Source of the DNA: Hyalangium versicolor
GTDB taxonomy: Bacteria > Myxococcota > Myxococcia > Myxococcales > Myxococcaceae
Length of the DNA: 64,000 nucleotides
Reading direction: 5' to 3'
NCBI RefSeq assembly: GCF_020103695.1
Contig: NZ_JAHXBF010000004.1
Location: 1 to 64,000, forward strand
How positions within the stretch are numbered: the first letter of the stretch is position 1; every line of letters begins with the position of its first letter. This document shows, in pieces, positions 35,962 to 44,136 of this stretch. The notes under the pieces are model-generated. The model saw only the letters and a list, made by a program, of their open reading frames with translations. It was not told the DNA's origin and made no database searches. The position numbers and the translations under genes were made by a program.

Positions 35962-35984
35962 GGTATTGGGAGGAGGAGTCCCGC

Positions 35985-37001
35985 ATGCAGACCCCCGAGG
36001 AAGGCAAGGTGCGTGTCGCCTTCGCCGAGCTCATCGATCTGGCCGCCGAGAAGGTGGGTGGCCTGGCCCTGATCGCCAATGATGAATTCTTCGCGCCCAA
36101 GGAGAACCTGCTCAAGCCCGGGCGTGGCGTCTTCATCCCGGACAAGTACACCGAGTTCGGCAAGTGGATGGATGGCTGGGAGACGCGGCGCAAGCGCGTG
36201 CCGGGCTACGACTGGTGCATCCTCCAGTTGGGGCTGCCGGGCGTCATCCGCGGCGTGAACGTGGACACCAACCACTTCCTGGGCAACTTCCCTGAGTACG
36301 CCTCGGTGGACGGGCTGGAGGTGCAGGGCACGCCCACGCCCGAGTCCCTCACGAGCGCGGCGTGGACGGAGATCGTCCCGAAGACGAAGCTGGTGGGCGG
36401 CACGCAGAACTACCTGCCCGTCGCCAGCGAGCGGCGGTGGACGCACGTGCGGCTGAACATCTACCCGGATGGCGGCGTGGCGCGCTTCCGCGTGCACGGG
36501 GTGGTGAAGCCGGATCCGGCGAAGCTGCGCTCGGCGGAGCTGGTGGACCTGGCGGCGGCGGAGAACGGCGGCATCGTCGTGACGACGAATGACGCGTTCT
36601 TCGGGCCCAAGGACAACCTCATCCTCCCGGGCCGGGCCACCACCATGGGCGAGGGCTGGGAGACGCGGCGCAAGCGCGTGCCGGGCTTCGACTGGATCGT
36701 CGTCAAGCTGGCCATGCCGGGCACGGTGCACAAAGTCGAGGTGGATACCAACCACTTCAAGGGCAACTACCCGGACATGTGCTCGCTGGAGGGGTGCTAC
36801 CTGAAGGAGGACATCCTCGACTTCGCCAACGCGAAGGACATCGCGTGGCAGGAGATCCTCCCTCGCACGAAGCTGCAGGCGCACCACCGGCACTTCTACG
36901 AGTCGGAATTGCGCGCCGCGGGGCCGTTCACCCACGTGCGGCTCAACATCTTCCCGGATGGCGGCATCAGCCGGCTCCGTGTGCACGGGCGTCCTGCGTG
37001 A
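35985..37001 (+). CDS. alc: Allantoicase
   Basis: 338 residues. Allantoicase splits allantoate into ureidoglycolate and urea (EC 3.5.3.4). The protein shows the family's internal duplication: GWETRRKRVPG(Y/F)DW, then VDTNHF(L/K)GN(F/Y)P, then THVRLNI(Y/F)PDGG, first at about 65-170 and again at about 220-330. ATG 35985 follows GGGAGGAGGAG. Its stop codon overlaps the GTG start of the next gene (GTGA), so translation is coupled. With allB upstream it forms the lower part of the purine ring-opening pathway. Confidence 0.95.
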   Translation: MQTPEEGKVRVAFAELIDLAAEKVGGLALIANDEFFAPKENLLKPGRGVFIPDKYTEFGKWMDGWETRRKRVPGYDWCILQLGLPGVIRGVNVDTNHFLGNFPEYASVDGLEVQGTPTPESLTSAAWTEIVPKTKLVGGTQNYLPVASERRWTHVRLNIYPDGGVARFRVHGVVKPDPAKLRSAELVDLAAAENGGIVVTTNDAFFGPKDNLILPGRATTMGEGWETRRKRVPGFDWIVVKLAMPGTVHKVEVDTNHFKGNYPDMCSLEGCYLKEDILDFANAKDIAWQEILPRTKLQAHHRHFYESELRAAGPFTHVRLNIFPDGGISRLRVHGRPA

Positions 37002-37510
37002 ACAAGCTCGAATCGCTCAACAGCCTGCCCTATGACGAGGCCAAGGCGGAGTTCATGCGCTGTTGCGGCTCCACCCGCTGGGCGGACGCCATGGCCCGGG
37101 CCCGGCCCTTCAAGGACATCTCCGCCGTGTACGCGGAGGCCGGGTGGCTCTGGTCCCAGACGGGGCCGGATGACTGGAAGGAGGCCATCTCCCACCACCC
37201 GCGCGTGGGGGATGTCTCCAAGCTGCGCGAGCGCTTCAAGGCCACCGGCGCCTGGTCCGAGCAGGAGCAGAAGGGCGTGCAGGGGGCTGGCGAGGACGTC
37301 ATCCAGGCGCTGGCGGATGGCAACCGCGACTACGAGGCGCGCTTCGGCTTCATCTTCCTCATCTGCGCCACGGGCAAGAGTGCCCAGGAGATGTTGGACC
37401 ATCTGCGCGAGCGCATGAACAACCCGCCGGCGCTGGAGCTGCGCATCGCGGCGGGAGAGCAGGCGCAGATCACCCGCCTTCGGTTGGAGAAGCTTCTCAC
37501 CTCGCCATGA
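36998..37510 (+). CDS. uraD: 2-oxo-4-hydroxy-4-carboxy-5-ureidoimidazoline (OHCU) decarboxylase
   Basis: 170 residues. It converts OHCU to S-allantoin (EC 4.1.1.97), the last step before allantoinase. LNSLPYDEAKAEFMRCCGS, the ISHHPRVGD motif with the catalytic His, and FGFIFLICATGKSAQEML are family hallmarks. The start is GTG 36998, overlapping the allantoicase stop by 4 bases; the stop overlaps the next ATG by 4 bases (ATGA). Such tight packing indicates coupled expression of sequential enzymes. Confidence 0.93.
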   Translation: MNKLESLNSLPYDEAKAEFMRCCGSTRWADAMARARPFKDISAVYAEAGWLWSQTGPDDWKEAISHHPRVGDVSKLRERFKATGAWSEQEQKGVQGAGEDVIQALADGNRDYEARFGFIFLICATGKSAQEMLDHLRERMNNPPALELRIAAGEQAQITRLRLEKLLTSP

Positions 37511-37851
37511 GTACCCTTTCCACTCACGTCCTCGATACACAGTGGGGCCGCCCGGCGGCCGGAGTTCCCATCCTTCTGGAGGCCCAGGAGCGCGGTGGCG
37601 GCTGGCGCGAGCTGGCTCGCGGGACGACGAACTCGGACGGCCGCGTGAAGGACTTCCTGCCCGCGGGCACGAACCTGGAGCCGGGCATCTACCGGATGAC
37701 GTTCGACACGGCGGCGTACTTCAGCGCCCACTCGGTGCGGGGCTTCTACCCGTACGTCTCGGTGGTGTTCGAGATCCACTCCGCGGGCGAGCACTACCAC
37801 GTGCCGCTGTTGCTGAGCCCCTTCGGCTACTCCACGTACCGTGGTAGCTGA
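37507..37851 (+). CDS. uraH: 5-hydroxyisourate hydrolase (transthyretin-like)
   Basis: 114 residues, the normal length. It hydrolyses 5-hydroxyisourate to OHCU (EC 3.5.2.17). LSTHVLDT at the N terminus and the terminal tetrapeptide YRGS are the defining signatures; the His in THVLD and the Arg in the YRGS tail are active-site residues in the family. Overlaps uraD by 4 bases. The protein lacks a signal peptide, so it is cytoplasmic. Confidence 0.95.
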   Translation: MSTLSTHVLDTQWGRPAAGVPILLEAQERGGGWRELARGTTNSDGRVKDFLPAGTNLEPGIYRMTFDTAAYFSAHSVRGFYPYVSVVFEIHSAGEHYHVPLLLSPFGYSTYRGS

Positions 37852-37863
37852 GTCTCACTCCTT

Positions 37864-39228
37864 ATGACAGCGAAGCTCTCCTCCCGTATCTCCGCCGCTC
37901 GAGCGGCGCTGACGAAGTCCAACCAGGCGTACACGCGGGCCTATCCGGGCGAGTCTCCGCGACGGCAGCCAGTGCATACCGTGTACGGCGGTGCCCAGCT
38001 CTTCAAGGCGGAGACGGCGCGGAAGATGGGACAGGTGGCGCTGGCCACGTTCCGCGAGTACGCGCCGGATGCGAAGACGCTCGCTGGATGCCTGGAGCTG
38101 CCACAGCGGGGAGGCTTCGCGAAGCGGGTGTATGAGAGCGTGGTGGCCAAGCTTGAGCGCGAAGCGGTGGAGGACTTCCGCATCGACTTCGAGGATGGAT
38201 ACGGGAACCGGCCGGATGCGGAGGAGGACGGGCACGCGGTGGGGACGGCGGAGCAGGTGGCACGGGGAATGGCGGAGGGCTCACTGCCGCCGTTCATCGG
38301 CATCCGGATCAAGTCGCTCTCGGATGAGCTGTTCGAGCGATCCGCGCGCACGCTAGAGCTGTTCGTCACGACGCTGCTGGAGCGAACGAGCGGCAAGCTG
38401 CCGGAGAACTTCGTCGTCACGCTGCCGAAGATCACCACTCCCGAGCAGGTGACGGCGCTGGTGCGCATGCTGGAGGTGCTGGAGCAGGATGGAAAGCTGC
38501 CAGCGGGAGCGCTGAAGCTGGAGCTGATGGTGGAGACGCCGCAATCCCTCTTCGATGCACAGGGGCGGCTGGCGCTGCCGACGCTGGTGGCGGCGGCGGA
38601 GGGTCGGTGCGTGGGAGCGCACCTGGGCGTGTATGACTACACGGCCTCGCTCAACATCACGGCAGCGAACCAGAGCATGACGCATGCGGCGTGCGACTTC
38701 GCTCGACATGTGATGCAGGTGTCACTGGCGGGCACGGGGGTGGCGCTCTCGGACGGGGCGACCAACGTGATGCCTGTGGGCCCGCATAAGAAGGAGGGCA
38801 CGCGCGCGCTCACGGCGGCGAAGAAGAAGGAGAACCGCGAGGTGGTGCACCGGGCGTGGCGGCTGGCGTACGAGCACACTCGGCACTCGCTGGAGCTTGG
38901 CTACTACCAGGGGTGGGATCTGCATCCGGCGCAGCTACCAGTGCGCTACGCGGCGGTGTACGCGTTCTTCCTGGAGGGAATGGACGCGGCCTCACGGCGG
39001 CTCAAGAGCTTCATGGAGAAGGCAGCCCAGGCGACGCTGCTGGGGGACGTGTTCGACGACGCGGCCACGGGCCAGGGTCTGCTGAACTCCTTCCTGCGCG
39101 GCATCGCCTGCGGGGCCATCACGGAGGAGGAGGCCCAGGCGACGGGACTGTCTCTGGAGGAGCTGCGCAGCCGCTCCTTCTTGAAGATCCTCGAGGGCCG
39201 GCGCAAGGCGGCGGGGACGGCTGGGTAG
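37864..39228 (+). CDS. CitE/malate-synthase-fold protein (DUF6986-like) of the ureide block
   Basis: 454 residues, no signal peptide. It shows the HpcH/HpaI-CitE fold: DFRIDFEDGYG, FIGIRIKSL, VVTLPKIT, then E224 (LELMVETPQSL) and D258 (GVYDYTASL) as likely metal ligands, and a long C-terminal helical part. I recall this family (DUF6986) next to allantoin genes in other bacteria. Since allantoate breakdown finally yields glyoxylate, condensation of glyoxylate with an acyl-CoA, as in malate synthase, is an attractive but unproven role. It starts 12 bp after uraH. Confidence 0.75.
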   Translation: MTAKLSSRISAARAALTKSNQAYTRAYPGESPRRQPVHTVYGGAQLFKAETARKMGQVALATFREYAPDAKTLAGCLELPQRGGFAKRVYESVVAKLEREAVEDFRIDFEDGYGNRPDAEEDGHAVGTAEQVARGMAEGSLPPFIGIRIKSLSDELFERSARTLELFVTTLLERTSGKLPENFVVTLPKITTPEQVTALVRMLEVLEQDGKLPAGALKLELMVETPQSLFDAQGRLALPTLVAAAEGRCVGAHLGVYDYTASLNITAANQSMTHAACDFARHVMQVSLAGTGVALSDGATNVMPVGPHKKEGTRALTAAKKKENREVVHRAWRLAYEHTRHSLELGYYQGWDLHPAQLPVRYAAVYAFFLEGMDAASRRLKSFMEKAAQATLLGDVFDDAATGQGLLNSFLRGIACGAITEEEAQATGLSLEELRSRSFLKILEGRRKAAGTAG

Positions 39229-39257
39229 GAGTCCAAAGTCCCCCGAGGAACTTTCAG

Positions 39258-40301
39258 GTGTCCCCTTTCCGTAGCTCACGATCATGGCCAGCTCTCGCCA
39301 CCCTGGCCCTGCTGCTGGCTTGTGACGGGTGTAAGGAGCGCACACCAGCTCAAGTACCAGACGCCTATGTGTCCTCGATCCCGAGGTCGCCAGAACCGAG
39401 CGTTCCCCCAGAAGCAGATACTCTCGACATGCCTGTGCCACTCGAGGAGAAACGCGATGGTGGCTGGGAGACCGTCGAACTGGAGTTGGGGCCCGTCATC
39501 GACCAGCCCCTCGTAACCCACCTGTTGCCACTCGCGGGCGAGGTGGATGAAACGAACCGCTATCTGTCGGCTGTTCTGGTCAAAGCCCAGTTCGATGGGA
39601 AGCCGGAGGGCTTCTGCAGCGGAGCCATCATTGGTCGCCGCATCATCCTGACGTCAGGGCACTGTGTCTGCCAGCGCCGAAAGGTTCCCACCAGCTCCAG
39701 CGAAGCCCAGGACATCATTGATGGCGCTGCATGCGCGAAGACTGCGACGGTCTCCACGACGAAATACGGCCCTTTCGAAGATACGAAGGAAAAAGTGGCC
39801 TGGCGTAGAACGAGCTACCAGGGCAGCGTCCGCCCTCATCCTGGGATGCGAGTCATCCTGGATGCGCAAGGTCAGGTGGTCTCCAGCCATGCGGATCTCG
39901 CGGTCATTGTCCTGGCTGCCTCCGTGGAGAAGGAGTTCCGCCCCATTCCTCTGGCCGACAAAGACGTTCAGCTCAACGAGTCCATTGTCATCGTCGGCAC
40001 GGGCTACGACGAAGAAGCCCGCGCATATGACGGAGAGCGCCGCTCCAGCATCAACAAGGTCATCGAAGTGCTGCCTTCCCAGGGCGGAAGGATGCGCATC
40101 CAACAACCCGGTAATCACCATTATCGAGGGGATAGCGGAGGCCCTTGTCTGAGGGAAAGCCCCAAAGGGACCGTCCTTGTCGGAGTTTCCAGCCGGAACC
40201 TGGGCGAGGGCGAGGCCATCATGAGCACGTACCCGTACCAGGACTGGCTGCGCGGAGAGGTTCAACGCGCGGAGAAGCAGAACTTCACTCATCCTCCGTA
40301 G
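39258..40301 (+). CDS. Secreted trypsin-like serine protease, lipoprotein (paralog 1)
   Basis: 347 residues. A lipoprotein-like signal (WPALATLALLLAC) ends near residue 22. The S1 triad is H135 (LTSGHCVC), D213 (HADLAVIVL) and S293 (GDSGGPC). Between His and Asp is an insert with extra Cys (GHCVCQRRK...SSEAQD...CAKTATV) shared with the next gene. GTG 39258 has GAGGA 9 bases upstream. It lies 29 bp after the DUF6986-like gene and 27 bp before its paralog, so it is probably transcribed with the ureide genes. Its purpose there is not evident. Confidence 0.82.
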   Translation: MSPFRSSRSWPALATLALLLACDGCKERTPAQVPDAYVSSIPRSPEPSVPPEADTLDMPVPLEEKRDGGWETVELELGPVIDQPLVTHLLPLAGEVDETNRYLSAVLVKAQFDGKPEGFCSGAIIGRRIILTSGHCVCQRRKVPTSSSEAQDIIDGAACAKTATVSTTKYGPFEDTKEKVAWRRTSYQGSVRPHPGMRVILDAQGQVVSSHADLAVIVLAASVEKEFRPIPLADKDVQLNESIVIVGTGYDEEARAYDGERRSSINKVIEVLPSQGGRMRIQQPGNHHYRGDSGGPCLRESPKGTVLVGVSSRNLGEGEAIMSTYPYQDWLRGEVQRAEKQNFTHPP

Positions 40302-40328
40302 CAACCGTCATGCAGGTGGAGTGCACAG

Positions 40329-41366
40329 ATGCTTCGAACGTGGAACGCATGGCTCCTGAAATCCGTCTACTCGATGGTCGTCATCATCTGCGACGGCTGC
40401 GCATCGAGCGCTCCTACCGAACGCACCGCACCGGAATATGTGTCTGCGGAGGTGCAACTCGGCAGTACGAGACCCGTCGTCTCAGACGGCTGGATCGACA
40501 GCCTGAACCGCTACATGTCCACCGTGGTGGTCTCCACGACCTTCTTCGTCCCCAAACAAGGCACCCGGGTCAGGACGTGCAGCGGTGTGCTCATTGCACC
40601 GCGTGTGGTTCTAACGGCAGGGCATTGTGTCTGCGATGTACGCAAGCCAGTTCCCCCTGAAGCAAGCGACACGACGCTGACTGACAAGTCGACCTGCGCG
40701 AAGACCGCCGCTGTCACACTGCTCCGCTACGAGGATCCCAGTCACGCCTCCCAGGGCGGGTCCAGCACGAGTCCCTCCAATCCACCTGCCGTGATGCTCG
40801 GTCCCTACACCGGAAGGGTCCGCGCCCATGATGGCCTTCAAATCGTCTACAAGGACATCGAGACGAGTGCTGGGTGGGAAACGAACACGGAATACAGCAA
40901 TGCGGATCTCGCGGTGATCATCCTGGAAGAAGCGCTGCGGGGTTCCGCCCTACCCATGAAGCTGGCGGAAGCCCCCATCTCCATCAGGGACAGGGTCATC
41001 CTCGTGGGCTATGGACCTGCGCTCCTCGGCGAAGCCTTGACCGTCCCCGTGCGGCGATATGGAGAGAACACGGTCGCATCCATCAAGGAGGACGGCTCGA
41101 CCTTCCATATAGGTACGCAGCTCGCGGTAGCCCCCAGCTACCGCGGAGAGAAACCGGAACTCCTCCGAGGACGCGGCTCGTATGCAACTACTGGCGACAG
41201 CGGTGGACCTTGCTTCCGCGAACGCAAGGGGGCTCTCGAACTGGTCGGCATCGCCCGATCGACCCATGGCCCCCCGCTCGTGCTGTCCGTGTACACCAGT
41301 ACGCACGCGTACCTGGACTGGTTGCACCAGCAGATTGAAAGCGCCGGTGAGGGGCACACGGATTAG
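40329..41366 (+). CDS. Secreted trypsin-like serine protease, lipoprotein (paralog 2)
   Basis: 345 residues. A short signal ends at IICDGC, probably a lipobox. The triad is H99 (LTAGHCVC), D193 (NADLAVIIL) and S291 (GDSGGPC). It shares with paralog 1 the GHCVC-x2-RK-x-P...CAKTA insert, suggesting a local duplication followed by divergence. ATG 40329 has GGTGGAG upstream. A GC-rich inverted repeat follows the stop before puuD. Confidence 0.82.
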   Translation: MLRTWNAWLLKSVYSMVVIICDGCASSAPTERTAPEYVSAEVQLGSTRPVVSDGWIDSLNRYMSTVVVSTTFFVPKQGTRVRTCSGVLIAPRVVLTAGHCVCDVRKPVPPEASDTTLTDKSTCAKTAAVTLLRYEDPSHASQGGSSTSPSNPPAVMLGPYTGRVRAHDGLQIVYKDIETSAGWETNTEYSNADLAVIILEEALRGSALPMKLAEAPISIRDRVILVGYGPALLGEALTVPVRRYGENTVASIKEDGSTFHIGTQLAVAPSYRGEKPELLRGRGSYATTGDSGGPCFRERKGALELVGIARSTHGPPLVLSVYTSTHAYLDWLHQQIESAGEGHTD

Positions 41367-41373
41367 ACGTCTC

Positions 41374-41406
41374 CCCGGCCCTCGTCTGCTCGCCCCACGG
41401 GCCGGG
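41374..41406 (+). terminator. GC-rich inverted repeat after the protease pair
   Basis: CCCGGCCC (41374-41381) and GGGCCGGG (41399-41406) are perfect arms followed by TTGT. It suggests that puuD may be transcribed separately. Confidence 0.4.
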
Positions 41407-41489
41407 TTGTCCCGAGGGCGCGGGTTCTCTATGGTCACTTCCCAGCACTGCGCTCTTGCGCGCACCGCCGCGCCTTCTTTCGAGATCTG

Positions 41490-43031
41490 ATGAGCCCCGT
41501 CGTCCAGGAATGGCTGAACCTCGTCGTCCGCTGGGCCCACGTGATCGCCGCCATCATGTGGATCGGCGACTCGTTCCTCTTCATGTGGCTGGACAGCCAG
41601 CTGCGCAAGCCCGACCGTCCCCTTGAGGGGGAGGTCGTCGGCGAACTGTGGATGGCTCACAGCGGCGGCTTCTACGAGGTCGTCAAACGCAAGAGCCTCC
41701 AGGCCCTGCCGCCCCAGCTCCACTGGTTCAAGTGGGAATCGTACTCCACCTGGATCAGCGGCTTCCTGCTGCTCATCATCGTCTACTACCTCGGCGACCG
41801 TGCCATGCTCACGGACGCGAACTCGCCCCTGTCCCACCTCCAGGCGGTGGGCATCAGCTTTGGCCTCATCGCCGCGGGCGTCGTCGTCTACGACGTCCTG
41901 TGCCGCACCCCGCTCATCCGGAACAACCGCGTGTTCGGTGCCGTGGGCTTCGTCCTCATCACCGCCGCCGCGTACGGCATCACCCACGTCTTCAGCGCCC
42001 GCGCCACCTTCCTCCAGGTGGGCGCCATGCTCGGCACCATCATGGCGTCCAATGTCTTCTTCCGGATCATCCCGGCCCAGAAGCACATGCTGGCCGCCAC
42101 GCGCGAAGGCCGCCCCGTCGATACCTCCTACGGCGTCCGTGCCAAGCAGCGCTCCACGCACAACCACTACCTGACGCTGCCCGTGCTGTTCACGATGGTG
42201 TCCAACCACTTCCCCGTCCTCTACGGACACCCGGAGCCGTGGGCCGTACTCGCCCTCCTGTTCCTGGCCGGCGCGGGCGTGAAGTACATCATGAACTTCC
42301 GCACCCGCACGCCCCCCGTGGTCCTCGGTGGCACGGTGCTGGCGCTCGTCGGTGTGGCGGTGATGACGGCCCCGAAGTCGATCACGATCGATCCCGCGCT
42401 CGCGGCCGGGCCCAAGGTCTCGTTCGCCACGGCGCAGACCATCGTCCAGACGCGCTGTGTGACGTGCCATGCCGAGAAACCCACCAACTCCTCGTTCACC
42501 GCGCCGCCGCAGGGCGTGATGCTCGACACGCCCGAGCGCATCAAAGCCCACGCCGAGCGCGTCTTCGTGCGCGCCGTGCAGACTCAGACGATGCCGCTGG
42601 GGAACATGACGTCCATGAACGAGCCGGAGCGGAAGCTGCTCGGCACCTGGATTGCCCAGGGCGCGGACACGACGGCCCCCGGGCCCGCCGAGGTCCCCAC
42701 GGTGGCTGCCCCCGCCAAGGTGTACGCCAGCCCCGCCGAGGAGGCTCGCGCGGTCTTCACGCAGCGCTGTGTCCCGTGTCACGGCCCCGAAGGACGCGGC
42801 AACGGACCGTCCTCCGCCGCGCTGAACCCGAAGCCGCGCAACTACCACGACGTCGAGTGGCAGAAGAGCGTCACGGATGAGGGCATCGCCAAAACGATCC
42901 TCGGAGGCGGTATGGCCGTGGGCAAGTCGGACATCATGCCGGCCAACCCCGATCTCGAGCAGAAGCCGGAGGTTGTCTCCGAACTCGTCAAGCTGCTGCG
43001 CTCCTTCGGCAAAGAGGGAAGCAATCCGTAA
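41490..43031 (+). CDS. puuD: Membrane cytochrome-c urate oxidase (PuuD) with two heme c motifs
   Basis: 513 residues. PuuD oxidises urate to 5-hydroxyisourate, passing electrons to its cytochrome c domain instead of making peroxide. The N-terminal part (1-about 305) has about eight membrane helices with LVVRWAHVIAAIMWIGDSF and other His-bearing helices typical of the family. A cytochrome c domain with CVTCH (323-327) and MPLGNMT follows. A second, extra cytochrome c domain has CVPCHGPEGRGNG (427 on) and MPANP. As I recall, described PuuD proteins carry one such domain. With uraH, uraD, allB and alc it completes urate to ureidoglycolate. No classic uricase is present. Confidence 0.88.
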   Translation: MSPVVQEWLNLVVRWAHVIAAIMWIGDSFLFMWLDSQLRKPDRPLEGEVVGELWMAHSGGFYEVVKRKSLQALPPQLHWFKWESYSTWISGFLLLIIVYYLGDRAMLTDANSPLSHLQAVGISFGLIAAGVVVYDVLCRTPLIRNNRVFGAVGFVLITAAAYGITHVFSARATFLQVGAMLGTIMASNVFFRIIPAQKHMLAATREGRPVDTSYGVRAKQRSTHNHYLTLPVLFTMVSNHFPVLYGHPEPWAVLALLFLAGAGVKYIMNFRTRTPPVVLGGTVLALVGVAVMTAPKSITIDPALAAGPKVSFATAQTIVQTRCVTCHAEKPTNSSFTAPPQGVMLDTPERIKAHAERVFVRAVQTQTMPLGNMTSMNEPERKLLGTWIAQGADTTAPGPAEVPTVAAPAKVYASPAEEARAVFTQRCVPCHGPEGRGNGPSSAALNPKPRNYHDVEWQKSVTDEGIAKTILGGGMAVGKSDIMPANPDLEQKPEVVSELVKLLRSFGKEGSNP

Positions 43032-43038
43032 ATGGCTC

Positions 43039-43055
43039 GGCGGATGCCATCCGCC
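43039..43055 (+). terminator. Hairpin after puuD
   Basis: GGCGGAT-N3-ATCCGCC, perfect arms, starting 7 bp after the puuD stop, with TTTT at about 43063-43066. Confidence 0.5.
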
Positions 43056-43090
43056 ATGTCCGTTTTGAAGCACGCAATAGGAGGTTCCTC

Positions 43091-43963
43091 ATGGGCCTCG
43101 GACGAAGCATCCGAATCTACCTAGACGGTGGAGAAGTCACAGGCATCCGGCACGCAGAGGTGGTCAATTGGACCGGCCAAGCCGTGCTGTGTCCACGTCC
43201 GAGGATCAACGAACTCATACGCTGGGAACGAGAAACACGGCGCCCTGGTATCTACATCCTCATTGGCGCGGAACAACTGACTTCTCGTGAGGTGTACATC
43301 GGCGAATCCGAGAGTGTCCTGGATCGTCTTGACGAGCATCTCGATCGTGAGTTCTGGCAAGAGGTGATCCTGTTCACCAGCAAGGACGAAAACCTCACCA
43401 AAGCCCATGTCCGATATCTGGAAGGTCGGCTGATCGAGCAAGCCAATCTCGCCAAGCGCTACAAGGTCACCAACAAGAACCCCTCTCCCCGAACAGGTCT
43501 GCCCAGAGCCGACACGGATGCCATGGAGGAGTTCTTCGGGCATGTCCGTCTACTCATGGGTGCATTAGGGCACCGGTTCCTCGAGCCTCTCACGGCCACG
43601 AACTCGACCGAGAAGCCCTCTGAACAGCTTCTCGAGTTCTCCTACAACTTCAAAAAGGCAGCGGCGCGTGGGACCGTGACCGATGAGGGCTTCGTCGTCT
43701 TCAAAGGCTCGACTGCGATGGCGCAGTCAAACTCAAGCATGATGAATGGCCATTTCCTTCTCAGAAATGAGCTGGTTGAGACGGGAAAACTGAAGTCCCA
43801 AGGCGAGGTGTTCCTGTTCAAGGAAGATGTCCTGTTTACCAGCCCTACTGCGGCTGCCGCCGTCATTTGCGGAAACTCTGTCAACGGGCGTGTCTCTTGG
43901 AAGCTCAATGACGGCCGCACCCTGAAAGAGTTTGAAGAGGCGAATGCAAAGCAGCCGGAATGA
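43091..43963 (+). CDS. GIY-YIG nuclease-like protein with DUF4357 domain
   Basis: 290 residues. GIYILIG and EVYIGES form the GIY-YIG core (about 53-78), with DLRL/DEHLDREFWQEVILF and YLEGRLIEQA completing it, so a nuclease domain of about 100 residues is present. The C terminus (about 235-285; FTSPTAAAAVICGNSVNGRVSWKLNDGRTL) is DUF4357. This two-domain type occurs in scattered, horizontally transferred genes, often near restriction or defence loci; none is visible here. Codons are less GC-rich than in the neighbours (ATA, AGA and GAA use). ATG 43091 has AGGAGG 6 bases upstream. Confidence 0.82.
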   Translation: MGLGRSIRIYLDGGEVTGIRHAEVVNWTGQAVLCPRPRINELIRWERETRRPGIYILIGAEQLTSREVYIGESESVLDRLDEHLDREFWQEVILFTSKDENLTKAHVRYLEGRLIEQANLAKRYKVTNKNPSPRTGLPRADTDAMEEFFGHVRLLMGALGHRFLEPLTATNSTEKPSEQLLEFSYNFKKAAARGTVTDEGFVVFKGSTAMAQSNSSMMNGHFLLRNELVETGKLKSQGEVFLFKEDVLFTSPTAAAAVICGNSVNGRVSWKLNDGRTLKEFEEANAKQPE

Positions 43964-44058
43964 GCATGGGCTCGACGAACCAACAAGTTCCCGAAGCGCA
44001 ACCAAGCCAGCGGGTACCAGCCGGGATGGGAGCCCCTGTCGGCGGCGCCTGCTGCGAC

Positions 44059-44079
44059 CTGGTATGACCAGCATACCAG
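44059..44079. terminator. Inverted repeat between convergent genes
   Basis: CTGGTATG-N5-CATACCAG, perfect arms, in the 173-bp gap between the nuclease and kinase genes, which point at each other. Confidence 0.5.
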
Positions 44080-44136
44080 TTGGTACAGCTCCCGCCCGAC
44101 AGGGCTGGGAACCTGAGCCAAGAACACCTCCGCCGA

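Noticed and set aside
39258..41366. Reading the two trypsin-like genes as urate-pathway enzymes
   Set aside because: They have complete serine-protease triads and export signals, with no link to purine chemistry beyond location.
40950..43073. A 707-codon open frame on the minus strand opposite puuD
   Set aside because: His/Arg/Gly-rich shadow without recognisable domain; the plus strand encodes a clear PuuD with heme motifs.
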